From Episyrphus balteatus (Eukaryota > Arthropoda > Insecta > Diptera > Syrphidae): a stretch of DNA of 64,000 nucleotides. The position numbers and the translations under genes were made by a program. Shown in pieces: positions 34,931 to 47,807 of the stretch. How positions within the stretch are numbered: position 1 is the stretch's first letter; each line of letters opens with the position of its first letter. The notes under the pieces are model-generated. The model did not search any database and had not been told where the DNA came from. It worked only from the letters and a program-made list of their open reading frames with translations. The DNA lies in contig NC_079136.1 in NCBI RefSeq assembly GCF_945859705.1, forward strand, positions 128,375,027 through 128,439,026. Direction: 5' to 3'.

Positions 34931-37674
34931 AACATGGATTTGAAGGTGATAGAATAAAAATAGGTAGAATTTTTTCTATTTTTTTTTTTAAGAAAAATGA
35001 TTTTTTAAGGTTTCACTTCTACCACGTGTGAATTGCACATATGATTTTTTTTTTTTTTTTGAAAAATCAGGTAACCAAAATATGGGGCTCAGTTTTTTGC
35101 GAAATATGTCTTTTATTTTTATATATTTCGATATTTCGTTAAGGCTAAAAAGTATTCAAGTTTTCAAAAATAAAAGTTTTTCTTTTTTAAATGAATTGAT
35201 TCAATTACGAAATTTGATTTTAACCACATTCAAATAAGAGTGAAAAGAGTTTTCAAATTTTGTATACCTACCTACAATTTTTTGTTTCAAATATTAATCA
35301 ATTTTCAAATTTCATTGTTATCTTATTTTTCTTTTGTTTTATGCCATTTACAGATTAATTTGTTTGATTTTTTTGTATATCATACATTTTACTTTATATT
35401 CAACTATACAAATATTATATATTATCTCTTTCTATAGAACATGAAAAACCCTCATCAAAGGCCTCTTCTCAAAGCCGGATAACAAAGATCCAAATCAAAT
35501 GTGTATTGTGTTGTATTGTAAAATCTAAATTCCTGTCCACCATCACAATTTTGTGATTCATTCATCCAAGTAACCAATTGTAATCACTTAAGTGTGGTTA
35601 ATCTTTGTATTTTATTGTGCGTGAGATAATGGCAGATACTATATATATCTAATATAATCTATAGGTAGGCATAGAAAGATTCAAAAAGATACATAATACA
35701 TAAAAGCTGCCTCCCTCTGTCAACCCCCACTGCATTTTATTTCCCACCCATATATTCAATGGCTTTGAATTAATGTGTGCACACCATCCACAAAGAGACA
35801 CACAAAATGCCAATATACAATGTAGAACCAAAAAAAAAATTTAAATGCACGACTTGGTCGCACATTATTGCTCTTTTATGGCTTTAATAATGGACACCTT
35901 GGGGACGACTTAGATTTGTGAAATTCATTTAAATAGGAAATAAGGGAATTTGGCGTATTTTTAGAATAAAATTCAAAGAAGAAAATTCAAGGTTAATGGC
36001 GGATTTCTTCGCGATATGTTCGAGAAATATAAAATACAAATTGGCAACTCTGGCCTTTACGTATACCTTAAAAAACCAACCAACCCACAAATGCCAAACA
36101 AAAGAGTAATAATTTTTTCATAAGAATTACACAATTCACTGGCACACAAATTTTTGACCAAAAACAAAGAGAGAAAAAGGCTTTAAATTTAATTGAAAGG
36201 ATAATAGATTGGATTTTAAGCTTGCCTATAGGCTGAGTGAGCATTGAGGACGATAAATGATGAGCAAGAGCACCCTCAGAACAATTTCTTTTTGGGATAA
36301 CAGACACAGAGGAAAAGTGAGAATGCAAATATTGGCACAGATACTGATGATGAATATGTAAAATTTATGTGTGAGTGAGTTTTTAATTTTTTCATGAATC
36401 TCTCGAATTGAAACAAAAGAATTAAAAAGGAAACTCACAGTGGCAAAGGATAAAAACAGGATAAACCTTCAATAACTTTGTCGAAAAAAAAACAATTGAA
36501 AATAAGTCATCTCTCTTCTTTGTTGAGTTAACACTTTTTTTTAAATGGCTTTTGTTAAATTATATTGCTTGTTACCTTAATCAACAGGACATCAAACATA
36601 TTACGAAAAAAAAAAGACAAATTGACAATAAAATAAATTTTTGTTCGATATTTTCTTTTTAAATCAATGCAATCATCATTGAATTGATGAATCTGATCCT
36701 TAATTTAAAAGCATTCACAAGCAAATAAATTCAATTCGATTTCGCAGAATTCGATCGAAAAGCGAGTTGTTGTCGAATCTGTCCAAGGTCAATCAAATGA
36801 AAACAGTTATTTAATTAGGATTGATCCATTTTTATTGGTGAATATGCAAGCAAATTGTTATATATTCAAAGCGAATTTTAACACAGCACATTTTTATATA
36901 GGTATATATTTTTTTTTTTAATTTTCAAAAGAAGTCTTTTTTTAGCAAATTGTGAAACAGAATTTACAGCTTGAATTTATTTGGAATGCGATTAAACGTG
37001 AAAATATTATTAAGTGTTTCACGAATTTCAGTTTGAGCTGGATTTTGTAGAAAATTAATAATTTATCTGATCGATTTTTGGAAATCAATTTTCCATTATT
37101 CCACACATGACGGATTGCAATTAAGATATTTTTGCAGAGCTCATAATAATGTGTAAAGTTTTATGCGGGGATTCTATGTAAGGAAGAGTTGACGAATTTT
37201 TTTTTAAACCCTGTGTCGGCACACGGATGCAAATTTGGCCTAACAAAAAATAAAAAGTGGTCACAAAAAATTGTCTTTATAAGGGTGAAATTAAATTTTT
37301 TTGGAATTTTGAAAACAATATTCGAATTCCTCGAAAAATTCTACATCAATTTCATATATGGTTCTCTATAAAATAGTGAGACCGAAAAAAGTTCTAGAGA
37401 CATGAAAAAGTATAAACCAAATTCGCAAAAAAGAGGTGTGCCTACAGAGAGTTAAGTTTCTCTGATTTTTCAGCTAAGCTGTTAAGAGTTATTTATATGC
37501 CTAAACTTCTAATGGATTTAATCCATTATTATTCTGAAAAATACTGTGGAAAATAACTGTTTTAATTTGGACTAAAAATATTTTTCACTACTAACATAGT
37601 TTGAAATTTCAATTCCAATATAAGCAAATTATCCTGAATTATCAGAGGTTATTTAATCATAGGAAACTAAGAGG
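34931..37674. other. Non-coding stretch
   Basis: AT-rich, with a somewhat less AT-rich part at 35450-36450. No frame has recognisable similarity. A GTCGTGCATTT terminal motif (copy 3) lies at 35843-35874. Confidence 0.4.
35843..35874 (-). repeat. Terminal motif of a dispersed element (GTCGTGCATTT end), copy 3
   Basis: On the minus strand, AGAGCAATAATGTGCGACCA followed by AGTCGTGCATTT matches 28678-28712 and 4759-4790. Only the terminal part is recognisable. Confidence 0.6.
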
Positions 37675-37821
37675 GTCACTGTGGCGAATGCGTAACTTTT
37701 AGGTATGTAACAAACGCAAGATATTTTTATTTTTATATTCATATAAATATAATTAAATAAATTTAAAATATTTACGTTAAGATTGTTACATACAAAAAAG
37801 TTACGCATACGCCACAGTGAC
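37675..37821. mobile_element. 147-bp MITE with GTCACTGTGGCG ends
   Basis: GTCACTGTGGCGAATGCGTA on the left and, in reverse complement, GTCACTGTGGCGTATGCGTA on the right are inverted. The arms continue through AACTTTT and GTATGTAACAA for roughly 40 bp, so nearly the whole element is two arms around an AT-rich loop. A single end of the same family occurs at about 15068. No clear target duplication is seen. Confidence 0.85.
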
Positions 37822-37824
37822 TTT

Positions 37825-39929
37825 CTTACTTTCCTCTAATTTAATCACTTATTGAATAGTAGAACCATCTGAATTTGTTTGGCCATTAACTTACTGAAAA
37901 TTATACGGTTGCAGAGTAAAAATTTTGACTGTGGGTTCTAACGGAGCTTCATAATTTGTTTTCTTTTTCATACGCAAAAACACAACTTAAATCACAAAAA
38001 TTTTGGCTTGGATGGTGTCATCTTTATTTTGTACAAAGTGAACCAAGGAAAAAAAAGAGAATTCGGAGATAACGAGTTCAAGTTAATACGTTTCCATTGA
38101 AACTTATGGTGAATATTTTTTTGCGAACAAATGACAATTTGGTCAACGACAGAAATTTAAATGTTTGAAAAAAAAAAGTAAATTATGGGAATTTTTTAGT
38201 ACAAAATTTGTTTTTTTTTTTATATATCTAATTAACGTTGATTTGCATCGATTTCTCGGCGTGGTCAAACGAAAAACGCTTAAAGTTTTGATAAAAAAAA
38301 ATAATTTTTGGGGATTTTAGAAAAAGTTCATAAGTATTTTGTATGAAAGATGGTGTAAAAAAAATTGTTTTTTCTATATTTCCTGAATGGACAAACGATG
38401 ATTTGTGGTGCGTAGCAAGAACTCGAGATGGACAATCGAATGCAATGGGATTTATGCATTTATCTCTAAACTTGAGAGTATTAAACGAAAATTTAATGTT
38501 GACAAACATGAAAAAGGTGTAAAAACAAATAATTAAAATTTTGAGGTCACAGTTCTGGCTTCACGGAGCTGAATGCATCAAATGTGCAGATTGATATTTT
38601 TTTATAACAATTTCATGATCTGGGAATTTGTATTTGAAAAAATTTAAATGGATACTTTTTTGTGATATGATTTTTTAAAGTTATTTGTCGTTATTTTTCC
38701 AAGCATACTTGATATTCGGGATATATTTTGAGTAGGTAATAAATGACCATTTTGAACAAAAATAATCCAATAACTCAAAAAAAACTTTTAAAAAATCGTT
38801 TTTTAGGCAAACATTTTGACAAAAAAGTTCCAAGTTTTAAAATTTTAATGTATAGTTTGGCTGCTGGGAAAGAAAACAATTTCTTAAAAATCAATAAATA
38901 AGGGTATTGTCCTTTTTGAAAAGATAAAATTTTTTAATATTTTTGTTACTTTTTTTTTAACTTGTTTGATCTTTTAAAAAATTCTAAAAACATAATATTA
39001 TTGAAAAATTGAGAAAACTATTCAACAAAAGAGAAGAAGAGCTTATTTTAGATGTTTTAAATAAAAAGCTAGAAGATTCTTTATTTTTAGACAAGAAAAT
39101 CGAATTAGGCTAATATTACATGAAATATGGATCTTTTGTCTTTTGTAAAAAATCTTTTTCTTTCCAAGTCAACAAAAAAAATTTAACTTTTTTTTTTCTT
39201 TTCAATTCTAGTTTAAAAGCAAATATAAAGTATTCACGTTGGGCGCCAATTACTTAAGTTGAGATTTTATAAATTACTTTCAATAAATAAACTTGTTTTA
39301 TCTCTACTTTTGAAATGAAAAAAAATTCTTAAAAAGAATCTCCAAAATTCCTATTATTCTTACCATGACAACTTATATTACTTATATAAAGGTCAAAAGA
39401 TGATGCAAACAAATACATAATTTCTTTTATTTTAAACTTCATACAACGAAACAACAATTTGTCTTCTATCTCTATCAAATTTATTCATGACGCAAAATGT
39501 TGGTTGGTTGACAAAACATCAAATATTACAACTCATCAATTTAAGCTGAAAGTAAAAAGGTAGATAACTACCTATCGCACAAATTCCTTATGGAAATGAT
39601 GATGGCAAGTAAAGGACAATGATGCTTGTAGTATACCTATAGAATTTCAATTCTATTAGAAAATGACTGACAAATCAACTCAACTATGACGTCAAACCTT
39701 AAAGGATCTCTCTCATCCTTCTGGTTTTATAGGTACCTATACAAAGTGATCCAGATTAAAGTAAAAATCGTCATCATCACTAAATCAACATCACCACCAG
39801 CATTTCCTACACTCGCCATTACCATCTCCAACGTAAAATATATTTTCTTTTTATTTTATTTTGTTTTGTTTTATCAGGGATATAGTATCCCTTATCCTTA
39901 ATAAAAATTCATCCCTTTATAAACCATAC
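37825..39929. other. AT-rich non-coding stretch
   Basis: No recognisable coding or element ends. AATTCGGAGATAACG occurs at 38060 and in related form at 34346, a word common in the dispersed repeats of this window. Confidence 0.4.
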
Positions 39930-40358
39930 ATAAACACTAGAGTGACCGCAAGAAATCGATTTTCGAAATTTGGTCGGGGGAACCCCATAAAATGTTCCGC
40001 CATTGCAGATTTTTAGATAGCCAAAATTTCAGCTCGATTGGATAACTCTAAATGGTGCCGACACTCGCTCAAAGTATCAAAAATCTCTGTTTTTTCACTG
40101 TTTTTCGAAGAAAATTAGCTCTAGCTCCCAAACAGATCGGGTTATTTTCACTTTTTATATATTTAATTAAAGGTAGTGTTGCTACACATAATTCAGATGC
40201 TAAATTTGTTTAGTTTTACTAAAAAAGAAAAATTTTGTCATCAATTTAAATTTTCAGTACTTACCTCAAAAAGAGCTGAAATGCAAACTCGATTTAAAAT
40301 GAAACTTTTTTTTTAAACTGTTTTATTTAAAAAAACGAAACATTTAACAGAATTCTAA

Positions 40359-40657
40359 GGCTGTTTGTGAATTGCGTTAAATAGTTAACACTGTGTAAAA
40401 TTTTTGACACTATTGAGGTGAACAAAAAAATTTCAGCTGTATGGCTTATTGTTTAATATTTTTCTCTGCCTCTTTTCTGCTATGAAACTCCTTTTTAATA
40501 AAAAAAAAAAAAACAAAACAAAACCATCTGCAAAAAAATTTAACTCAAATTTAACCAGGTCCCAATAAATTTTTAACAGCTGAAAATTTTTTATTCACCT
40601 CAACAGTGTCAAATATTTAACACTATGTGAACTATTTTACGCAATTCACACACGGCC
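40359..40657. mobile_element. Tourist-like (Harbinger) MITE, 299 bp, inserted in the 39938 element
   Basis: GGCTGTTTGTGAATTGCGTT on the left and, in reverse complement, GGCCGTGTGTGAATTGCGTA on the right are inverted and continue for about 75 bp. The 3-bp TAA is duplicated at 40356-40358 and 40658-40660. GGCCGT-type ends with a TAA/TTA target are the signature of Tourist MITEs mobilised by PIF/Harbinger transposases (family knowledge). There is no coding capacity. Confidence 0.8.
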
Positions 40658-40740
40658 TAAAAAACAAAAAAAATAACATCGTGTTACATTTCTTATACAT
40701 AATTAATGAAGTAAATACTAAAAAAATTTAATCAACAGAT

Positions 40741-41520
40741 TTACAAAGTAGTTTTGGAAGCATCAGGATACAATTTTCGGCACTCACTGACTACTTGAAG
40801 TACATATTGTTTTTGTTCCTCATCTTCAGTTAAAAGGTTATTAAAATCCGTTATTAATTTGACTCCTCTTTCTGTCATGTCATTTACGACTTTAAGTGAT
40901 TGCACTTTTTAAAAGCCTTCTTTAAAATGCGGGTTTTCGGGCCAAAGATTTGGAGGTTCTTTGAGAAAACTTGTGTCTGTTTTCAATCGGCTGAAAAAGT
41001 TCAATGTTTCTTTGTTCACAATATTTTTTAACCCTGCTGTGACAAATTGTTCATCTTCATGTGTCTGTAGCTTTGGATTTACTTTTCTGTTGGTTTCCGT
41101 TTCACTGGTTTTCAAAATTATGTTGGCCGTTTCTAATTTTGTTCGCCATCTGGTAAAGTTAGGTCAAAGAACGCCAGACCTGCCTGCTCTGAACTCAAAT
41201 ACCATAAATGGTTTGAGAATTTAGCAAGAGCCTTCTCTGAAATATCTTTGTCTATCTTGCGGTATTCAATGCAATTACGCAAAAGATCAAGATCTTGTTT
41301 AGGAGCCAGATAAGCTCTTGGGGCATTAAACCAAGCAAAAGTTTTTTCTTGTTGAATGTAAGTTTGATTTTGAAACTACAAAGTCAATTGGATTTTGCCC
41401 TAGTGCTTCTATTGTAGCTATAATTGTGCGAGAAGCATTTCGATCAGATGCCTTACATCGATCCAATAACAAAGAAAGTTTCATTGTTAATAGCTCTTTC
41501 ACCCCACGACTATACCTCAT
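40741..41520 (-). pseudogene. Internally deleted transposase pseudogene
   Basis: Three minus-strand blocks read as one protein in N-to-C order. The N-terminal block (41520-41326) contains DRCKASDRNASRTIIATIEA. The middle block (about 41340-41130, different frame) contains AWFNAPRAYLAP and HLWYLSSEQAGLAFFD. The C-terminal block (41115-40741) contains NFFSRLKTDTSFL and KVVNDMTERGVKLITDFNN, ending in TAA at 40743. I recognise these motifs, from memory, as a transposase-like family common in arthropod genomes and usually labelled uncharacterized. I do not know its formal superfamily. The N-terminal block runs directly into the middle one at the AAAAAACTTTTGCTTGG junction, so the long central part that should hold the catalytic residues is missing. 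There is a frame change at about 41125-41130 and an in-frame TAA inside the C-terminal block at about 40909. The copy cannot encode an active enzyme. Confidence 0.7.
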
Positions 41521-43237
41521 ACTTTTGCTACCCGAGGGCCAAGAGATAGAGAAACATCCATTCTATCCCAATCCGCAGAATAAAACAGTTAAAAAAAAGT
41601 TTAATTTTAAATCGAGTTTGCACTTCAGCTCTTTTTGTGGTAAGTACTGAAAATTTAAATTGATGACAATACTTTTCTTTTTTAGTAAAACTAAACAAAT
41701 TAAGCATCTGAATTATGTGTAACAACACTACCTTTAAATAAATATATAAAAAGTGAAAATAACCCGATCTGTTTGGGAGCTAGAGCTAATTTTCTTCGAA
41801 AAACAGTGAAAAAACAGAGATTTTTGATACTTTGAGCGAGTGTCGGCACCATTTAGAGTTATCCAATCGAGCTGAAATTTTGGCTATCTAAAAATCTGCA
41901 AAGGCGGAACATTTTATGGGGTTCCCCCGAAAAAAAATCGACAAAAAATTTTTTCTATGGGAGTTGCGGTCACTCTAATAAACACACACAAACAGAAAGG
42001 TAATATGTTGTGAAATGGGGGGTCATACTTATAGTATAATATAATTATAGTGATGTGTACCAGAAGCCAACATAACGTACGTTTTCATTTTGGTCATCAT
42101 TATTATCCTGATGTTTATAGGTTCCTACATATACCTATATCCTGGACATTACATCCAGATACAAATATAAAAATAAATAAATAAACAAAAAAATCCATAC
42201 CGAAACAGAGAGACAGAAAAAATAAAAAAAAAAAGTGGACAGAGTTATGGGTATAGTAGCTATAGGGTCAAATCTGCATTGTTAATTTATCACCACCTGG
42301 CAGATGACAGCTGCAATTTTTTTCATTCATTCTCTCTTAATTTAGTCCTTTTTTTCCTTTAACCATGTTGTCCTACATAAATAAAATTGCAACCAGCAAT
42401 TATCTTCTTTTTTTTTGCATATATGCAACATTGATTGTTATCTCTCTTTTGATAAACCTCAGGATGAATATAAATTTAAAAAAAAAAATTAAGGACATCA
42501 TATTATCATACCACGTGGCAACTGACGATAAAAGTGAACTGAATAAAAAAGAAGGGAACCTAAAAATTCACAATTTCATATATATACACAAAATCCCTCC
42601 TTAGAATTAAAAATGAATCCTTACTCGCTCAGTTAATAAATAATTCATTTCAATTGAAAGCATATTCAGTTCAAAAGAAGAAGATAAAAACAACAACAAA
42701 ATTAAATTAACCTCAAGACGACGATAAAAAAAAAATTCTCCCTTAAAAATGATTTGAAAAAAAAAAAATACATATATATTTGCAGATTTATAGGGGAGAG
42801 AAAATTTATATAAATTCAAAAGGATTTTACCACAAGTTTCTCAAAAAGTTATTTTTATTAAAAAAAATAAAATTATTTTCTTCTCTAAAAAAAAAACTCC
42901 TTTTTTATGAAGGATATTTTTTCTCTGCTCATGTATACTTTCTTCTACCCCAGATAAATCTAACCATGATGAACATAAAACACAAAATAAATTATTTATC
43001 ATCAGCATGAAATAAAAACAAAATTATTTACAAGGATTTGCAGGCATGGGAGTGAATTTTACAAAAAAAAAAAAAAACAGGACCTCTCTTATATTTAAGT
43101 ATTTTTTTTGCAGACAAAAATGGTACTCAATGAAAACAAATTTTTTTAATTTATATTTTTCTTTTTATATATATTTTTTTTTATACATATTTTTTATTTT
43201 TTATTAAAAACAATTTTTTTTTTGAAAAAAAAAAATT

Positions 43238-43440
43238 AAATATTACGGAGGTCCTTTTTTTATTGGAATCACTCCCATTGCACCAAATTTTTTTTAAAAA
43301 CAATTTTTTCAATAAGATTGTTTTTTTTTTAAATTTTTTATTAAAATATTTTTTTTTTTTTAACTTAAATATTACGGAGGTCCTAGGTTTTTTTTGTAAA
43401 AATCTATCCCATCACTCCAATTCTGTTTTAAATAAACAAT
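43238..43440. repeat. Tandem duplication with TATTACGGAGGTCCT word
   Basis: Two copies about 127 bp apart, each followed 30-60 bp later by ATCAC-TCC words, in an extremely A/T-rich context. Confidence 0.45.
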
Positions 43441-45689
43441 TATTTTAAGTAAAAAAATATAGACAGACATATTCGAAAACTTGACTTAAAAAATTGTGTG
43501 TTCGATTATTTTGTTGTTTTTGTTTTCAATACTTCAAGGACAACGCGGCAAAAGAATTTACCTTGAAGGACTTTTCAAAAAAAAAAAAAAAAATACAAAA
43601 AAAACTTTCTCTGAGTGGGTGTGCATCATATCTTTTAAGAAATTAAAAAAAAAAAGGGAAAACTTTCTTCTGACAACAAAAAAAAGAAAATTCGAAAAAA
43701 AAACTTTCCCGTCGAATCTTTAGATAAAATTTTGAGTAAATTTGATTGAGAAAATAAGAAGAAGTAAGAAACACAAAAAAAAAACTCACCTTTTCTTAAG
43801 GACAAACTGTGTGAGAGAATAATAGCAGGTTTTTTTTTTGTGTGTGTGTGTTTTTGTTGGTATTCCTTTTTAGAGAGGTAATTACAGCTCACAGATACTG
43901 CTACTTTCGATTGTAATAATAATGATGATCAATAGTGCAGCATTTCTTAAGACCATACCCTTTTTTTTTTTTATTTTTTGTAAATCACTTTAAGATACTA
44001 TAGATACGTTATAGATACTTTTGTATCTTTTTTTTTATTTCTTTAAACTGTGATGTCGCGTGTTATACTTTTTTTTTTTTTTGGTTAAGTAATAATTTTT
44101 TCACTCACACTCAAACACACACGTTTGATTAATTAAATTAATTAAGGTATGTAGGCGAAAGTGTAAAGATACAATATCTATCTCCCAGAGATGGAAAAGT
44201 AAAAAAAAAAAAGTGTAATTAAATTTTTTTTTTTATCGAAGAAAAAAAAGATGCAATATCTGTTAGTTAGAATTGAATCTGAAGATGAAGAAAAAGAAAA
44301 AATACAAATTAGAAAAAGAAATTGGTAAAATAAAGAAAATTCTGCAAAGATGAGATGGATACACTTTGAAGATACTTTTGTATCTTTTTTTTTTTTCTTT
44401 TGCACTTATTGCCGGCTTTGCTTCTTTGATGGGACAAATTCAACCTTCAGAATGAGATTACTCTTTTTTTATTTTTTTTTTGTTTTAATTTGTTTTGTTG
44501 TTGTTGGTTTGTGTTTTACTTCTTGACACACTCATTGGGAATTTCTTGAGAAACTTAAAAAAAAAAAAAAATGAGAGAGGTTTGTAATAACGATGATGAT
44601 AATGATGATATTGATGATGATGACCAAACAGCTGGGCCAGGGTTAAGATGGCTTTAAAATTGAAGAATGCGAAATTCAAAAAAAAAAAAAAAACAATAAT
44701 CACCACTTTTTTTTGTCAAAATTTTGCACACAAAGAAAATATCCTTTTTTTTCCAGGATATTGTATCTCAAACCACAATCCAATTGGAAGGATTAAAAAT
44801 ATAATTTTTAAATAAAAACAATTTGTTGGTTTGAAATAACACAGAAAAAAAAAACACACAAGACCGGAGCGCACCTTCTACGTGTGTGTATGAGAAGTAT
44901 CTTTGAGGTTCTGATGTTCTGGCAGCGTCCGTTCGAGATACTTAATGGAAGTTTTTTTTTTTTTTTTCTGGACACTGATAGAAATAATTTTTTTTTTCTG
45001 TTCGTTCGTTCGATTTTGTATTGTTATTAATTTTTTTTTTATTATTATTGAAATTATGAATTTTTATTTGGTTCCGTGAGATGAGATTTTTCTATGCCTG
45101 CAGTGATGTTGCACTGATATACACAATTAAAGTGGAGAGTATTGAGTGTTGTTTTGTACCACATCCACGAGAAGAAGCAGAAAAACACATCAGCCAGAGC
45201 CAGCGGGAAGAAGGTGATATAATAAAGCCCGTCTATATACAGTACAGGGCTTAGGTTTGGTTTTGGTTCTTGTTTCTTGTTCCTGATGTTGAAGAGAGAG
45301 ATTTTGGTTATATTACTTTTTTCTATTAAGGAGGGTGGATTTATTTGACTCTCATATATGTACTCTCATTTTCTCTGGTCATTTTCTAAAAGGAGAACGC
45401 GCAGGTTTGAACTTTCAAGCTAGAACCTAGAATTCCTTTTCTTGCCTTGATTATGCCTAGTTTTGTGTGTTTCCCAATATTTCTCTCAAATTTATTGAGA
45501 AATTCTTGAAAATTATAGAAAATTCTCTCTCTGTCAATTGTTTTTCTGCAAAAAGCTTTTAATGTTTGGAGAAAGCTTTTATTCGATTTTATTTAACATT
45601 GAATGAAAATTTTTGTTTATATGTGTGATATTTTTTTGTTGTTGTAGAAGAGAGCAGCAGGGATATTGCGCTTTTTTCAGCTTCTTCAG

Positions 45690-45716
45690 CTTCTTCAGCT
45701 TCTTTTAGCTGCTGTA
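45690..45716. repeat. CAGCTTCTT tandem repeat
   Basis: Three consecutive CAGCTTCTT units followed by a degenerate one (CAGCTTCTTTTAGCTGCTG). Confidence 0.8.
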
Positions 45717-47651
45717 TAAGGTACTGGGTAGTACTTTCATGTTTTACATCTCACAGAGAGAAGTTGTGTGTGTCACATCTCAGAAGTAGGAATAAATTGT
45801 CCTTTTTTTTTTGCTCAGCAAAAATAATAATAAAAAGTAGCAGAAGAAGAAGAAGAAGAAGATGTTTCTTAGTGAGATGGTCTGGAAAAATATGACGTCG
45901 ATAGCGGAGCTCTGGTAGAACCTTTTTTTCTTGTATTTTATTTTGTTGTTGTGGTATATAATTGAATAATGAGCAAGGTTAGGGACGTGCAAGGAATATA
46001 AAAACACAAACACAATAAATGGGGAGCTTTTTTAATTTTTTTTGGTATGCCGGTTAATGGTTACCACGAGAAAGTGATGATGAAGAAAGAAAAAAATATA
46101 TGTATTGGTACATAGATTTTTTTTGGTTAGGAAGGTAATATAATATTCCTACTGGATAGTAAGAAATGTTGGTAGGTATAAAGAGAGAATGATACCTGGG
46201 TCAATTTTTTTTCTGTTGAGCATTTGTATTATTTATTTGTGGAAAGTGTTTTTTTTTTTTTGGTTTATTTCATAATTAAGGTTATTTTATTGAGGAAATT
46301 GATTTGTGCAATAAAAAGTGAAAGGAAATAAAGTTTGTTTTGAAAGAGAGAAAAAAAAAACGAAGAAGTAATTTGATATTTTGATGGTAATTTGATGTTT
46401 TTGACAGAAATTAATATCGAAGATTTTTGGCTTTTGGTTTGATTTGCTTAGGATCACTTAAATATATATTATAAAATTTAGAGTAGTGAAAATCATAACT
46501 ACCTACTATCCAAAATTGTAAACTTTTTTTAAAATAAGGAACTTGTTTTAAATGTTATAGATATACATTTAAAGTGATTCATCGTTTATGTACCTACTCT
46601 ATGCAGCAACTACCTACATGGATAAAAAGACCCCCTTAAAACAAACGGATTTCTGCATAGTATTTTGCCAAGATGACTTTCATCGTAAATTGAAATTCCA
46701 CTTAATTTAAGATAAAAATCTACTTATTTTTATGAAATTTTCAGCAATTTTGGGATTTTTTGGAATTTTTTGGACACCAAGTGCCGTTATACTTTTCGTA
46801 TAGATGTGAGTCCAAAAATCTCGAAAATTTTATCTAAAAAACTGTTTATGGATAGGTTTTCGAGATATGACTTTTCAAAGTTTTTTTTCCTTATTTTTCC
46901 CAGCATGAATAGGAAATTTATTTATCTAAAAATTTTCAAATTTGGCTTGCTTTTCAAGTTATAGACAAAAACTGAAAAAGTAACAAAAAGAGTCGAAAAT
47001 ATTGATCGGTACAAAAATGGTCATATCTTTATAACTTATCCTATCCATATAGTTTTTTAAGAAAATTACATTGTTATCTTTGCTAGAAAGTGTATTACAC
47101 ATACAAAATTTAAAACTATGTAGACTCGAAGGATTTTGATTTTTTTAAAAATGTTTTGATACATTGCACTTAAACATCTGGAGTGACGCTGAAAAGTTAT
47201 TCTAGTGTTTCTTGCTTATTTATTCAGCTTGCTTACAACGACAAAAACTTTAAAAAATTATATCTCGAAAACGTATATGTACATCTTAATTTTTTTTTTT
47301 AAGTGATTTCGAGTCCCTGAGGTCAAAGTACGTAAGTAAAAAATAGTTGGATTGAGTGTCCATATTGGCTGTTAATCAGTGTAATCCGTCTGTCTATCTG
47401 CCTAAACCACTTAAGCGATTTAGTTCAAACTTGATAGTTATGTATTTCTCTTGGGAGATTCACTAGAGAGGAATTGAATTTTTTTTAGAACCAAAATTAC
47501 CGGTAGGTACCTACCTCCTTTTTTTTATTTGATTTTGATTTTCTTGATTTCTGATTTTCTTCTGAGGCTGAGTATTTGTAACAATAGAATGTAAATTTTG
47601 TTTTCAAAATTTTGAGTGTCCGATTTTTTTTTAAAGATTTCAATTTTTTTC

Positions 47652-47807
47652 TTAGTCTGAACTACATGGAAACACAAAGTGAAAAAAGTACAAAAATGTT
47701 TCTAATTTTTCAAATAATTTTAATTTTTAAATGTCACATCAATAAAATTGTTTTTGTTAAATTTTATACTTTTTTTGACTTTGTGTTTCGATGTAGTTCT
47801 AGCTTAA
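47652..47807. mobile_element. Short MITE, copy B of the TTAAGCTAGAACTACAT family
   Basis: The left arm TTAGTCTGAACTACATGGAA and the right arm (reverse complement TTAAGCTAGAACTACATCGA) are inverted and continue through ACACAAAGT and AAAAAAGTA. The interior shares AATGTCACATCAATAAA with copy A at 13601-13726. It is more complete than copy A. Confidence 0.75.

Larger units (their letters stand above)
39938..41977. mobile_element. DNA transposon with 8-bp target duplication and long inverted arms
   Basis: The ends are TAGAGTGACCGCAA on the left and TTGCGGTCACTCTA on the right. The 8-bp flank ATAAACAC is perfectly duplicated (39930-39937, 41978-41985). The inverted arms run about 380 bp (39938-40322 against 41590-41977), with shared words such as GGGGGAACCCCATAAAATGT, GAGTGTCGGCACCATTTAGA and AACCCGATCTGTTTGGGAGC. 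The middle holds a decayed minus-strand transposase (40741-41520). An 8-bp duplication and a TAGAG-type start fit hAT best (family knowledge); P-type elements also make 8-bp duplications. A Tourist-like MITE has inserted at 40359-40657. Confidence 0.85.
41986..47651. other. AT-rich non-coding stretch
   Basis: No recognisable gene. TTAAATATTACGGAGGTCCT occurs at about 43238 and TTAAATATTACGGAGGTCCTA again at about 43365, flanked by similar CACTCC words, indicating a ~127 bp tandem duplication. GAA/CTT-rich and GATGAT-rich runs occur at 44590-44625 and 45838-45862. A less AT-rich part at 44860-45270 shows no exon. Confidence 0.4.

Noticed and set aside
39938..41977. LTR retrotransposon (two ~380-bp terminal repeats)
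   Set aside because: The terminal repeats are inverted, not direct, and the flanking duplication is 8 bp, so this is a DNA transposon.
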